NCBI RefSeq assembly: GCF_001428845.1
Contig: NZ_LMIU01000003.1
Span: forward strand, 104,644 to 168,643
Length of the DNA stretch: 64,000 bases
Direction: 5' to 3'
Source: Achromobacter sp. Root83
Lineage (GTDB): Bacteria; Pseudomonadota; Gammaproteobacteria; Burkholderiales; Burkholderiaceae_B
The notes beneath the pieces were generated by a model that worked only from the letters and a program-made list of their open reading frames with translations, searched no databases and was not told where the DNA came from. Numbering within the stretch: the stretch's first letter is position 1; the number at the start of each line of letters is the position of its first letter. Positions 34,951 through 43,477 of this stretch are shown here, piece after piece. The position numbers and the translations under genes were made by a program.

Positions 34951-35718
34951 CTATGTCATCAACCAGCCGCCGGCCACATCCAGCACCTGCCCGGTCACGA
35001 AGCGCGCCTGATCCGAGGCCAGGAACAGGCAGGCGTCCGCCACTTCCTCGGGCGTGCCCAGCCGCCGCATCGCGGTCACGGCGGCGACGGCGTCATTGAT
35101 TTCCTGGGGCACGCTCTTGAGCAACGGCGTGCTGATCCGCCCCGGGGCCAGGCCGTTCACGGTGACCTGGTGTTCGCCCAGTTCGGCGGCCCAGTGGCGG
35201 GTAAGGCCGATCAGCCCGGCCTTGGTTGCCGCATAGTGCGCCGCCACGATGTCGCAATACGCCTTGCCCGCCACCGACGACATGTTGATCACGCGCCCCT
35301 GGCGTGCCTGCACCATGTGCGGCGTGGCCAGATGCGTCATGTAGAACACGCTGTTCAGATTCACCGAGACCACGTTGTTCCACTCGGCGGGAGACATTTC
35401 CCAGACCTTCAGCGCGCGGCCATTCGTCTTGGGCGAGATGCCGACGTTGTTGACCAGGATGGTCGCGGCGCCCAGTTCGGCCGTGATGCGGTCGTAGGCA
35501 GCCTGGCATTGGTCAAAATGCGAGACGTCCGCGTGGACGAAGCAGACATCGTGGCCGCGTTTCCTGAGCTCTTTCTCATAGGCCTGGCCGGCTTGCGAGT
35601 TGAAGTCGATGAGGCCGACGCGTCCGCCTTCAGCCAGGAACCCTTCGACGATCGCCGAGCCGATGCCGCCGACCGCGCCCGTGACGATGGCGACCTGATC
35701 CTGGAAGCGCGGGCTCAT
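34951..35718 (-). CDS. SDR-family oxidoreductase (last gene of the liv operon)
   Basis: A 255-residue short-chain dehydrogenase/reductase of FabG/PhbB type. The nucleotide site is VTGAVGGIGSAI (about 13-24) and the active site has Tyr-x3-Lys in YAATKAG; NNVGIS and the C-terminal DVAGG are typical. The ATG at 35718 begins the Rossmann fold after AAGGTG and overlaps the stop of the upstream quinone oxidoreductase gene as ATGA. In this operon it probably oxidises or reduces a hydroxy/keto intermediate of the imported compound. Confidence 0.9.
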   Translation of the reverse strand: MSPRFQDQVAIVTGAVGGIGSAIVEGFLAEGGRVGLIDFNSQAGQAYEKELRKRGHDVCFVHADVSHFDQCQAAYDRITAELGAATILVNNVGISPKTNGRALKVWEMSPAEWNNVVSVNLNSVFYMTHLATPHMVQARQGRVINMSSVAGKAYCDIVAAHYAATKAGLIGLTRHWAAELGEHQVTVNGLAPGRISTPLLKSVPQEINDAVAAVTAMRRLGTPEEVADACLFLASDQARFVTGQVLDVAGGWLMT

Positions 35719-36710
35719 TGCCGCACCTTCAACATGATCTTGCCAATGTGCTTGCTGCTCTCCATCAGCGCGTGCGCGCGCGCCGCTTCGGCCAGCGGGA
35801 ACACCTCGTGTATCAGCGGCAGGCACTGGCCTTTTTCCACCAGCGGCACGACCTTGGCGGCCAGCGCCTGGGCGATGGCGCCCTTGTCGTCGTCCGAACG
35901 GGGGCGCAGCGTGGATCCCGTGAACTGCAGGCGCTTGATCATGATGGGCAGGGCGTCGATCTCTGCCTTGCTGCCTTCCAGGAAGGCGATCTGCACCAGC
36001 CGCCCATTGAGCGCCAGCAGCCGCAGGTTCTTGTTGATGTAGGCGCCGCCCACCATGTCCAGGATCACGTCGATCCCGGCGCCGCCGGTGGCGTCGCGCA
36101 CCTCGGATTCAAAATCCTTGTCGCGGTACAGCACGGCGTGGTGCGCGCCGGCCTTCAGGCAGGCGTCCGCCTTCTGCTGGTTGCCGACGGTGGTCCAGAC
36201 CTCGGCGCCGAAGGCGCGCGCGAGCTGGATGGCGGTCAGGCCGATGCCGCTGGAGCCGCCGTGGACCAGGAATTTCTCGCCGGCGGACAGACGCGCGCGG
36301 TCGAATACGTTGGTCCAGACGGTGAAGTAGTTCTCGGGTATGGCGGCGGCGGACAGCAGGTCCAGGCCGCGCGGCACCGGCAGGCAGTGGCGTTCGTCGG
36401 CCAGGCAGTACTGAGCGTAACCGCCGCCCGGCGTCAGCGCGCAGACCTGGTCGCCGGCCTTCCAGGCACGGACCTCGGGGCCGACGGCCACGACGGTGCC
36501 CGACACTTCCAGGCCCAGGTAGGGCGAGGCGCCGAGTGGCGGCGGGTAAGAGCCCGAGCGTTGCAGCACGTCGGGACGGTTGACGCCCGCATAGGCGACC
36601 TCGATCAGTACCTGCCGCCCCTCGGGCGGCTCCATGTCGCGTTGCGCGACGCGCATGCAGTCGGGCGCGCCGCCCTTGCCGTGATCGATGAATGTGCAGC
36701 GTAAAGACAT
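35715..36710 (-). CDS. NAD(P)H quinone oxidoreductase (zinc-free MDR)
   Basis: A 331-residue medium-chain dehydrogenase of the quinone oxidoreductase/PIG3 group. Landmarks are YAGVNRPDVLQRSG near residue 50, LIHGGSSGIGLTAIQLARA (as VHGGSSGIGLTAI) for NADPH binding near 148, and VDVILDMVGG-like IDVILDMVGG. The catalytic zinc ligands of alcohol dehydrogenases are absent. The start at 36710 (MSLRCTFIDHGKG) lies 20 bases after livF. It is co-transcribed with a transporter and an SDR, implying a role in the same pathway. Confidence 0.88.
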   Translation of the reverse strand: MSLRCTFIDHGKGGAPDCMRVAQRDMEPPEGRQVLIEVAYAGVNRPDVLQRSGSYPPPLGASPYLGLEVSGTVVAVGPEVRAWKAGDQVCALTPGGGYAQYCLADERHCLPVPRGLDLLSAAAIPENYFTVWTNVFDRARLSAGEKFLVHGGSSGIGLTAIQLARAFGAEVWTTVGNQQKADACLKAGAHHAVLYRDKDFESEVRDATGGAGIDVILDMVGGAYINKNLRLLALNGRLVQIAFLEGSKAEIDALPIMIKRLQFTGSTLRPRSDDDKGAIAQALAAKVVPLVEKGQCLPLIHEVFPLAEAARAHALMESSKHIGKIMLKVRQ

Positions 36711-36729
36711 AAGACGATGGTCCTTGGAT

Positions 36730-37434
36730 TCAATGGCCCAGATAGGCTTTCTTGACATGCGGATCGCTGAGCAGCTCGGGGCCCGTGCCGGTGCGCACGA
36801 TGGCGCCGTTCTCCAGCACATAGCCACGGTCCGCCAGCCGCAAGGTGCGGAATACGTTCTGCTCCACCAGCAGCACCGTCACGCCGTGCGAGGTGACGTC
36901 GCGGATGATGTCGAACATCTGCTGCACCAGCAGCGGGGACAGGCCCAGCGACGGCTCGTCGAACACCAGCAGCTTGGGGTCGGCCATCATGCCGCGCGCG
37001 ATGGCCACCATCTGTTGTTCGCCGCCGGATAACGAGCCGGCGTATTGGCCCAGGCGTTCCTTCACACGCGGGAAGATGCGCAGGACTTCGTCCAGCTTGC
37101 GCTGCACGATGGGCCGCGCCGCGCGCTTGTAGGATCCCATCAGCAGGTTGTCGCGCACGGTGAAGTGCGGGAAGAGCTGGCGGCCTTCGGGGATCATGGT
37201 GATCCCCGCGTCCACGATGTCGTAGGGGTGGCGGTTGGTCAGGTCCTGGCCCTCGAACTCCACCTTGCCCTGCGTGGCGCCGATCACGCCGCACAGGGTC
37301 TTGAGCGTGGTGGTCTTGCCCGCGCCGTTGGCGCCGATCAGGGTCACGATCTCGCCCGCGTTGACCTCGAAGTTCAGGCCATTGAGCACCTGGCTCTTGC
37401 CATAGCCCGACGACAGATTCGAAACCTTAAGCAT
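36730..37434 (-). CDS. LivF-type ABC transporter ATP-binding protein
   Basis: A 234-residue ATPase of the branched-chain-amino-acid (HAAT) importer class. Walker A GANGAGKTT is at residues 34-42, the signature SLSGGEQQMVAIAR near 139, Walker B KLLVFDEPSLGLSP near 158. LivF-specific phrases include GRQLFPHFTVRDNL. It overlaps the fused LivM-LivG gene by eight bases. Confidence 0.93.
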   Translation of the reverse strand: MLKVSNLSSGYGKSQVLNGLNFEVNAGEIVTLIGANGAGKTTTLKTLCGVIGATQGKVEFEGQDLTNRHPYDIVDAGITMIPEGRQLFPHFTVRDNLLMGSYKRAARPIVQRKLDEVLRIFPRVKERLGQYAGSLSGGEQQMVAIARGMMADPKLLVFDEPSLGLSPLLVQQMFDIIRDVTSHGVTVLLVEQNVFRTLRLADRGYVLENGAIVRTGTGPELLSDPHVKKAYLGH

Positions 37435-39208
37435 CCTGGTACTCCTTGCCCAAATAGGCTTCGATGACGGCGGGGTTCTCCACCACGTCCTTCGGCGCCC
37501 CGCTGACCAGCACGCCGCCCTCGTTCAGGACGATGATGCGGTCGGACAACGCCATCGTCGCCTGCATCATGTGCTCGATCAGCAGCACCGACACACCCGA
37601 ATCGCGGATGCGCCGGATCATCTGGATGGACTTCTCGATGTCGGTGGGGTTGAGCCCCGCCATCACCTCGTCCAGCAACAGGATGCGCGGCCTGATCGCC
37701 AGCGCGCGGGCTATCTCCAGACGCTTCATCCCGCCCACGGTGAGGCTGCGGGCCTCGATGTTCAGGTGCTTGACCAGGTCGGTCTGCTCGGCCACCTTCA
37801 GCGCGATCTGTTCGGCCTCGTCGCGGTTCGATGTACGGATGAACGCGCCCAGCATGATGTTCTCTAGCACCGTCAGCCCCGTGAACGGCTTGGCGATCTG
37901 GAACGTGCGGCCCAGCCCCTTGTGCGCAAACGCGTCGGGGGTCTTGCAGGTCACCCAGTTGCCGTCGGCGTCCAGCATCGAGATATCGCCCTTGTCCGGC
38001 GACAGGAAGCCCGACAGCAGGTTGAAGACCGTGGTCTTGCCGGCGCCGTTGGGACCGATCATGCCCAGGATCTCGTTCTGGTTCAGCGTCAGCGACACGT
38101 CGTTGGTGGCGCGCAGCCCGCCGAAGCTCTTGAACAGCTTGTCCGCCTTCAGTACGGGCTGGTCGGTGCGCGTGGCGCCGCGCAGGCGCATCTCGTCGGC
38201 CAGCTTCAGCTTCGGGCGGGGCTTGCCCAGGTAAGGCAGGCGGGCAAGCAGGCGCTCGACGAACGGGCCGAATGCGCCGGCCAGGCCGCGCGGAATCGTC
38301 AGCACCACCGCCACCAGGATCAGGCCGTAGATCAGCCCGTGCATGCCGTTGCCCACGCTGCTCAGCCAGCCGCGCGCCAGCTCGGCGATGGGCAGCACCA
38401 GGAACGTGCCCGCGATCGGGCCGGACACGGTGCCCAGGCCGCCAATGAGGGCGAACATGGCCACCTGGATGGACAGTTCCAGCGAGAACGCCGAGCTGGG
38501 ATCGACGAAGGTCAGGTAGGTGATGTGGAAGGTGCCGATGATGCTGGTCAGCATGGCGGACACCACCGACGCGATGATCTTCACGCGCACGGTGTGGATG
38601 CCGACGGCAAGCGCCGCATCCTCGCGTTCGCGGATGGCGATCAGGTAGTGCCCGATGCGCGACTTGCGGATGAACCACGACACCCAGGTCACGAACAGGA
38701 ACAATCCGAACGCGATGATGACGTAGTTGACCTTCTCGCGGAACACGATCCAAGCCCAGCCGATATTCAGCGGAAGGCTGATGCCGCTGGAGCCGCCCGT
38801 CCAGCTTTCCTCGTGGATGACGAGCAGGCGCACCACTTCCAGGATGGCGATGGTGGCCAGCGCGAAGAAGGGGCCGCGCAGGCGCAGCGTGGGATAGCTG
38901 ATCAGGATGGCCACCGCCGCCGAAATGGCCGCGCCCGCGAACATGCCGAACCACGGCGAGATGCCGAAGTTCTGCGTGAGCAGGGTGGCGGTGTAGCCGC
39001 CGATGCCATAGAACACCGCGTGGCCCAGCGACAGCTGGCCTGCATAGCCGCCCACGATGTTCCAGGCGACCGACAGGGCGGAGAAAACGAACAGCAGGAC
39101 GAACAGGTTGGTCCAGAAGGGAGTGCCCATGACGACGGGCACGAGGAACATGACGATCAGCAAGATGACGCTGACGTAGGTTTTGGGATGTCGAAAGTCG
39201 GGAAACAC
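37427..39208 (-). CDS. Fused LivM permease-LivG ATPase
   Basis: A 593-residue fusion. Residues 1-320 form a LivM permease with about ten hydrophobic segments and the motif VAWNIVGGYAGQLSLGHAVFYGIGGY in part (NIVGGYAGQLSLGHAVFYG), and the EAA-like loop REREDAALAVGI. Residues 345-593 are a LivG ATPase with Walker A GPNGAGKTT near 382-390, the signature SLTVGGMKRLEIARAL and Walker B ILLLDEVMAGLNP. This fusion is known in several proteobacteria. It joins LivH, LivF and the binding protein in one importer. Confidence 0.92.
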   Translation of the reverse strand: MFPDFRHPKTYVSVILLIVMFLVPVVMGTPFWTNLFVLLFVFSALSVAWNIVGGYAGQLSLGHAVFYGIGGYTATLLTQNFGISPWFGMFAGAAISAAVAILISYPTLRLRGPFFALATIAILEVVRLLVIHEESWTGGSSGISLPLNIGWAWIVFREKVNYVIIAFGLFLFVTWVSWFIRKSRIGHYLIAIREREDAALAVGIHTVRVKIIASVVSAMLTSIIGTFHITYLTFVDPSSAFSLELSIQVAMFALIGGLGTVSGPIAGTFLVLPIAELARGWLSSVGNGMHGLIYGLILVAVVLTIPRGLAGAFGPFVERLLARLPYLGKPRPKLKLADEMRLRGATRTDQPVLKADKLFKSFGGLRATNDVSLTLNQNEILGMIGPNGAGKTTVFNLLSGFLSPDKGDISMLDADGNWVTCKTPDAFAHKGLGRTFQIAKPFTGLTVLENIMLGAFIRTSNRDEAEQIALKVAEQTDLVKHLNIEARSLTVGGMKRLEIARALAIRPRILLLDEVMAGLNPTDIEKSIQMIRRIRDSGVSVLLIEHMMQATMALSDRIIVLNEGGVLVSGAPKDVVENPAVIEAYLGKEYQDA

Positions 39209-39230
39209 GTCTCGCTCCTTGGTGTTCTGG

Positions 39231-40097
39231 TCACTCTGTACCGACGCCGAACAGGCCGTTCGGTTTCAGGACAAGGATCAAGAGGAAGATCCCGAAATAC
39301 ACGACCTCTTTCAGGTCGGGAGCGATGTAGAAGCCGGCCAGGGTATCGACGATGCCGATGATCATGGATCCGGCGACCGCCCCGTAAAGGCTTCCCAGCC
39401 CGCCCAGCACGACGATGACGAAGGCGGTCAGCACGAAATACGTGCCGACCGTGGGAAACACCGGATACTGCGGCGCCAGCAGGCCGGCGGCGATGCCCAC
39501 GAAGGCCGTCCCCAGGCCGAAGGCGATGGCGTATACGTTATTGACGTTCACGCCCATCAAGGTGGCCGCGTAGCGGTGTTGGGCCACGGCCCTCAACGCG
39601 CGGCCCAGGTAGGTGCGGTGCATGAACAGGTGCAGCAGCACGGCCAGGCTCAGGCCGATCACAAAGGTGACAAGCTGGCCGGTCACCATCGAGAACGGAC
39701 CGATGCTGATGGCGTTCGTGCCCAGCTCAACCGGCGCGCGGTAGACATTGGCGCCGAAGATCACCAGCGCAAGGTTCAACAGAATGGTGGACACGCCCAC
39801 CGTGGCGAAGATCTGGATGTGCTGGTCGGCATTGAGCAGCGGCTGGATGATGCCCTTCTGCGTCAGCGCGCCCAGCGCGAACAGGATGACGGCGACCGGG
39901 ATCAGGCCCGCGTACGGATGCACGCCGAACTGCGCCGCGATCAGATAGACCATGTACATGCCTATCATCAGGAATTCGCCATGCGCGAAGTTCACGACGC
40001 GGACGACGCCGAAAATCAGCGTCAGCCCCAGGCTGATGATGGTGTACGCGCCGCCGAGCAACAGGCCATTGATGACCAGTTGAATGAATAATTCCAT
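39231..40097 (-). CDS. LivH-type ABC transporter permease
   Basis: A 288-residue inner-membrane permease of the branched-chain-amino-acid class. It starts MELFIQLVINGLLLGGAYTI and has about eight hydrophobic segments with the family motifs VRVVNFAHGEFLMIG and the EAA-type loop RALRAVAQHRYAATLMGVN in part. The ATG at 40097 is preferred to one 14 codons upstream because AGAGGTTGCACC lies just before it. It is the second gene of the operon, 112 bases after the binding protein gene. Confidence 0.93.
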   Translation of the reverse strand: MELFIQLVINGLLLGGAYTIISLGLTLIFGVVRVVNFAHGEFLMIGMYMVYLIAAQFGVHPYAGLIPVAVILFALGALTQKGIIQPLLNADQHIQIFATVGVSTILLNLALVIFGANVYRAPVELGTNAISIGPFSMVTGQLVTFVIGLSLAVLLHLFMHRTYLGRALRAVAQHRYAATLMGVNVNNVYAIAFGLGTAFVGIAAGLLAPQYPVFPTVGTYFVLTAFVIVVLGGLGSLYGAVAGSMIIGIVDTLAGFYIAPDLKEVVYFGIFLLILVLKPNGLFGVGTE

Positions 40098-40209
40098 GGT
40101 GCAACCTCTAAGTGCGGGAAGCGCTCCCGTTCTTGCCATGCAGCGGGCAAGAACGGGGAGCGCCGGTCCCGGATAGGTCAGGCCCTAGCGCCGACCGCAG
40201 GCGTGGCGC

Positions 40210-41409
40210 TTATTTCTTGAAGACGGGCTTGCCGAGTGCGAGGTTGCCGGGCGCGATGGTGACAAGCTTGCCGTCCTGCCACTGCATCACATAGAACGTG
40301 GATGCATTGTTCTGTCCGTCTTCACCGAAGTCGAAGGCCCAGCCGTTGGCGGTCTGGCCGGCGGGCTTCTTGTACGCCAGGACCGCGGCGCGGATCTTGT
40401 CCTTGTCGGTGGACTTGGCGTTGCCGATGGCTTCAAAGAAGGCCTTGGCGCCGACGTAGTTGGTCAGGCTGTGGCCGGATTGCGGATCGCTCTTGTAGGT
40501 GGTCTTGTAGGCATCCAGGAATTTGTCCAGGCCGGGCGCGCCGGCCGGATTGATGGACGCCTGGGGAAAGTCCAGGTCGAACACGCCGTTCATGTCGGCG
40601 CCCACGGCCTTGGCGGTGTCCGCCAGCGAATAGCCGCCGCCCGCCCCGATCACGACCTTGGGCTTGAAGGCCGCCGCGCGCGCCTGGCTGAAGAAAAGAA
40701 TGGCGTCGTTCTGGTAGGCCGTCTGCAGCACCACGTCGACCTTCGCGCCCTTCAGGCGCAGGATCAGGGACGACAGATCCACCGTCTTGGCCGAGTACGG
40801 CAGGACTTCGACCACGTTGTAGCCCAATTCCTGCGCGCGTTTCTTTTCGGTCGCCGCCACGTCCGTGCCATAGGGGCCGTCTTCGTGGATGATGCCGATC
40901 TTGATTTCCTTGGGGTTCAGGCCCATGCCCGGGGCAATGGTGTCATGCAGCGCGTTCACGACCGACACGCCATACAGCGCGGTGTTGGGGTTGCTGCGGA
41001 ACAGGTACTTGTAGCCGCGGGTGGTGATCTTGTGCGCCGTGGCGCCCAGTTCGAAGTACGGCACCCCGGCCAGTTCGGTGACGGGCGAGGCCGCATACGA
41101 GATGCCGGACGCATAGCTGCCGAACACGCCCACCACATCGGAAGAGATCAGGCGCTTGGTTTCCGACACGGCCTGCGTCGGGTCCACGGCGTCGGCCTTG
41201 ACGATCTGGATCTTCTCGCCGTTGACTCCCCCCGCGGCGTTGATCTCATTGACGGCCAGTTCCAGGCCGCGATAGCTCTCTTGTCCAAGGAGCGCGAGCG
41301 CGCCGCTGAAAGGGAAGAGGGCGCCTACCTTGATGTCCGCTGCCGCGGTGCCGCTTGCCAGCGCGCCGCAAACGCCCAGCGCCAACGCAATTTTGTTGAA
41401 TGTGAACAC
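40210..41409 (-). CDS. LivJ-type periplasmic substrate-binding protein
   Basis: A 399-residue receptor of the Peripla_BP_6 class. The signal peptide ends GTAAA; the mature start DIKVGALFPFSGALALLGQES is typical. It delivers the substrate to LivH/LivMG/LivF. In this subgroup the ligands include amino acids, short fatty acids and aromatic or hydroxy acids, so the ligand must be judged from the neighbouring catabolic genes. Its promoter region holds an ATATAT-N-ATATAT site about 60 bases upstream of the start. Confidence 0.92.
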   Translation of the reverse strand: MFTFNKIALALGVCGALASGTAAADIKVGALFPFSGALALLGQESYRGLELAVNEINAAGGVNGEKIQIVKADAVDPTQAVSETKRLISSDVVGVFGSYASGISYAASPVTELAGVPYFELGATAHKITTRGYKYLFRSNPNTALYGVSVVNALHDTIAPGMGLNPKEIKIGIIHEDGPYGTDVAATEKKRAQELGYNVVEVLPYSAKTVDLSSLILRLKGAKVDVVLQTAYQNDAILFFSQARAAAFKPKVVIGAGGGYSLADTAKAVGADMNGVFDLDFPQASINPAGAPGLDKFLDAYKTTYKSDPQSGHSLTNYVGAKAFFEAIGNAKSTDKDKIRAAVLAYKKPAGQTANGWAFDFGEDGQNNASTFYVMQWQDGKLVTIAPGNLALGKPVFKK

Positions 41410-41470
41410 TGTCTACGCTCCTTTGTTGGTATGGGATGCGGACTGGTCTGAGTGATATCCGTCTTTTTCT

Positions 41471-41483
41471 ATATATGATATAT
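41471..41483. promoter_or_regulatory. Predicted GntR operator 1 (liv operon side)
   Basis: ATATATGATATAT, a perfect palindrome about an odd centre, 62 bases upstream of the binding-protein start. It matches two other sites in this island (41685 and 46356) and extends to TCATATATCATATA on the other strand. Confidence 0.65.
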
Positions 41484-41684
41484 GAGCCGGCAGGGCGAAT
41501 GACCCTCGCCTTGGATTCTAGTGTCGGAGCCCGCAAGCCGAATCAGGGAATTCCCTGAAACCGCATGAATAAAGCCCCAGCGGCCAATATTGAGCCTAAA
41601 TGCGCGCATAATTCCGTCAGGCGAACTGCACCTCCGTGCCACCGAAATCGCCGTTCTACGCGCCAGACAATAGCTGTTTTCATC

Positions 41685-41697
41685 ATATATCGTATAT
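41685..41697. promoter_or_regulatory. Predicted GntR operator 2 (SDR-BKACE operon side)
   Basis: ATATATCGTATAT, one mismatch from the palindrome, inside TCATATATCGTATATCATGA. It is 42 bases upstream of the SDR start, a position where a bound repressor would block transcription. Confidence 0.65.
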
Positions 41698-41738
41698 CAT
41701 GAAATACGCTTTTAAGAATGTTCCTAGGAGACGGAAAC

Positions 41739-42521
41739 ATGTTCGAGGAAGTTGATTTCGCCGGCAAAAAGGTGCTGATCACCGCCGGCGCCGACGGGCT
41801 GGGCCTGGAAATGGCCAAGGTGTTCCGCCACGCGGGCGCCAAGGTGTTCGTGTGCGACGTGAATGAAGAACGCCTGGCCGCGCTGCCGGCCGAACTGCCC
41901 GGCGTGCATGCGGCGCGGGCGGACGTTTCGGACGAAGACAGCGTGGAAGCGCTCTTTGCCGCCGTCGAACAGAAACTGGGCGGCCTGGACATCCTGGTCA
42001 ACAACGCCGGCGTGGCGGGCCCCACGGGCTACGTGGAAACCCTGTCCAAAGCCGACTGGGACCGCACCCTGGCCGTGAACATCACCGGCCAGTTCCTGTG
42101 CGCAAGGAAGGCGATTCCGCTCCTCAAGGAGTCCAGCGCGGGCGTGATGATCAATTTGTCCTCGGCCGCCGGCCATCTGGGATTCGCGGGGCGCTCGGTC
42201 TACTCGGCGTCCAAGTGGGCGGTGATCGGCTTTACCAAGTCGCTGGCCATCGAACTCGGGGGCCATGGCATCCGGGTCAATGCCATCCTGCCCGGCGCGG
42301 TCGAAGGGCCGCGGATCCGTGCCGTCATCGCGGCCAAGGCCGGCACCCTGGGCCGTCCGGTGCAAGAGATCGCCAGCCAGTATGAAGACCAAGCCGTGCT
42401 GGGCCGCATGGTGACCGCGCGCGACATCGCCAACATGGTGCTGTTCAACGCCAGCGAAGCCGCGCGCAGCGTCACCGGCCAGGCGATCGTGGTGGACGGT
42501 TTCACGCAGAAGCTCTACTGA
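41739..42521 (+). CDS. SDR-family oxidoreductase (first gene of the BKACE operon)
   Basis: A 260-residue short-chain dehydrogenase. The cofactor site is LITAGADGLGLEMAKVF (about 11-27), with the acidic residue CDVN after strand 2 favouring NAD(H); the active site has Ser in NLSSAAGH and Tyr-x3-Lys in YSASKWAV. The ATG at 41739 follows AGGAGACGGAA; an upstream ATG at 41718 is less likely. Its stop and the next start share one base (TGATG). It probably oxidises a hydroxyl of the imported acid. Confidence 0.9.
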   Translation: MFEEVDFAGKKVLITAGADGLGLEMAKVFRHAGAKVFVCDVNEERLAALPAELPGVHAARADVSDEDSVEALFAAVEQKLGGLDILVNNAGVAGPTGYVETLSKADWDRTLAVNITGQFLCARKAIPLLKESSAGVMINLSSAAGHLGFAGRSVYSASKWAVIGFTKSLAIELGGHGIRVNAILPGAVEGPRIRAVIAAKAGTLGRPVQEIASQYEDQAVLGRMVTARDIANMVLFNASEAARSVTGQAIVVDGFTQKLY

Positions 42522-43477
42522 TGGGCGCCGGCTCCCCGGCGCGCCGCGCCGCCATCATCGGGACCGGCCTGATCGGCCAGGGCTGGGCCATCGTGTTCGC
42601 ACGCATGGGCTGGGACGTACGGCTCTACGACGTCAACGCCGCCATGCTGGCCGAGGCCCGCTCGCTGATCCTGCAACAGTTGCGCGAACTGGAAGTCCAG
42701 AGCCTCCTGGACGACGCCGACGCCATCGTCGAACGCGTCCAGACGGCCGGCAGCCTGCGGGACGCCTTGCAGGGCGCCTGCTACATCCAGGAAAACTCCC
42801 CCGAAAAGGTGGAGATCAAGCGCGCGCTGTTCTCGGAACTGGACGCGCTGGCGGAACCGCACGCGGTGATCGCCAGCTCCACTTCCAGCATCCCCGCCAG
42901 CCTGTTCACCGAGCATCTGGCAGGCCGGCACCGCTGCCTGGTAGCGCATCCGGTCAATCCGCCTTACCTGATACCGGTCGTGGAACTGTGTCCCGCGCCC
43001 TGGACCAGCGCAGAGGCGCTGGACGGCGCGCGCGAGGTGATGACCGCCATCGGCCAGAAACCGGTGCTGGTCCGCAAAGAGATCGAAGGTTTCATCCTGA
43101 ACCGCCTGCAAGGCGCCTTGCTGCAAGAGGCCTTCCGGCTGGCCAGCGAGGGCATCGCCAGCGCTGAAGACATCGACACGACAGTCAAGGATGGCCTGGG
43201 CCTGCGCTGGTCCTTCATGGGGCCGTTCGAAACCATCGATCTGAACGCCCCGGGCGGCATTGCGGACTATTGCGAGCGCTATGGCGGCCTCTATCAATCC
43301 ATCGGGGCCACGCAGGGCGAATGCGTGGCCTGGCAAGGAGCGCTCGTCGACGCCCTGTCCAACGAGCGGCGCAGCCTGCTGCCACACGAAGATCTTCCCA
43401 GGCGCCGCTTCTGGCGCGACGAAAAACTGATGCGCCTGATGCGCCACAAGCAAAGCAACGGAGACAACCATGGCTAA
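42521..43477 (+). CDS. 3-hydroxyacyl-CoA dehydrogenase-like protein (lambda-crystallin/gulonate dehydrogenase type)
   Basis: A 318-residue NAD-dependent dehydrogenase. The Rossmann motif is IIGTGLIGQGWAIVFA, catalytic features include IASSTSSI and the His of LVAHPVNPPYLIP. The single-domain arrangement and the GLGLRWSFMGPFETIDLN phrase place it with lambda-crystallin, L-gulonate 3-dehydrogenase and carnitine dehydrogenase, which oxidise a 3-hydroxy acid to a 3-keto acid. Its overlap with a BKACE gene fits exactly: the ketone made here would be the substrate of the next enzyme. Confidence 0.88.
   Translation: MGAGSPARRAAIIGTGLIGQGWAIVFARMGWDVRLYDVNAAMLAEARSLILQQLRELEVQSLLDDADAIVERVQTAGSLRDALQGACYIQENSPEKVEIKRALFSELDALAEPHAVIASSTSSIPASLFTEHLAGRHRCLVAHPVNPPYLIPVVELCPAPWTSAEALDGAREVMTAIGQKPVLVRKEIEGFILNRLQGALLQEAFRLASEGIASAEDIDTTVKDGLGLRWSFMGPFETIDLNAPGGIADYCERYGGLYQSIGATQGECVAWQGALVDALSNERRSLLPHEDLPRRRFWRDEKLMRLMRHKQSNGDNHG

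Larger units (their letters stand above)
41410..41738. other. Divergent control region of the liv and SDR-BKACE operons
   Basis: A region of about 330 bases, markedly poorer in GC than the genes around it, separates two divergent operons. It contains two copies of the ATATAT-N-ATATAT element, one near each start. I see no open frame that looks coding. Confidence 0.7.

Noticed and set aside
37427..39208. LivM-LivG fusion as a sequencing artefact
   Set aside because: The linker reads smoothly in frame, and such fusions are known in related bacteria, so I kept it as a real gene.
37922..39361. A 479-codon frame opposite the LivM-LivG gene
   Set aside because: It has Gln/His/Arg-rich composition typical of antisense frames, and the opposite strand has clear ABC transporter motifs.
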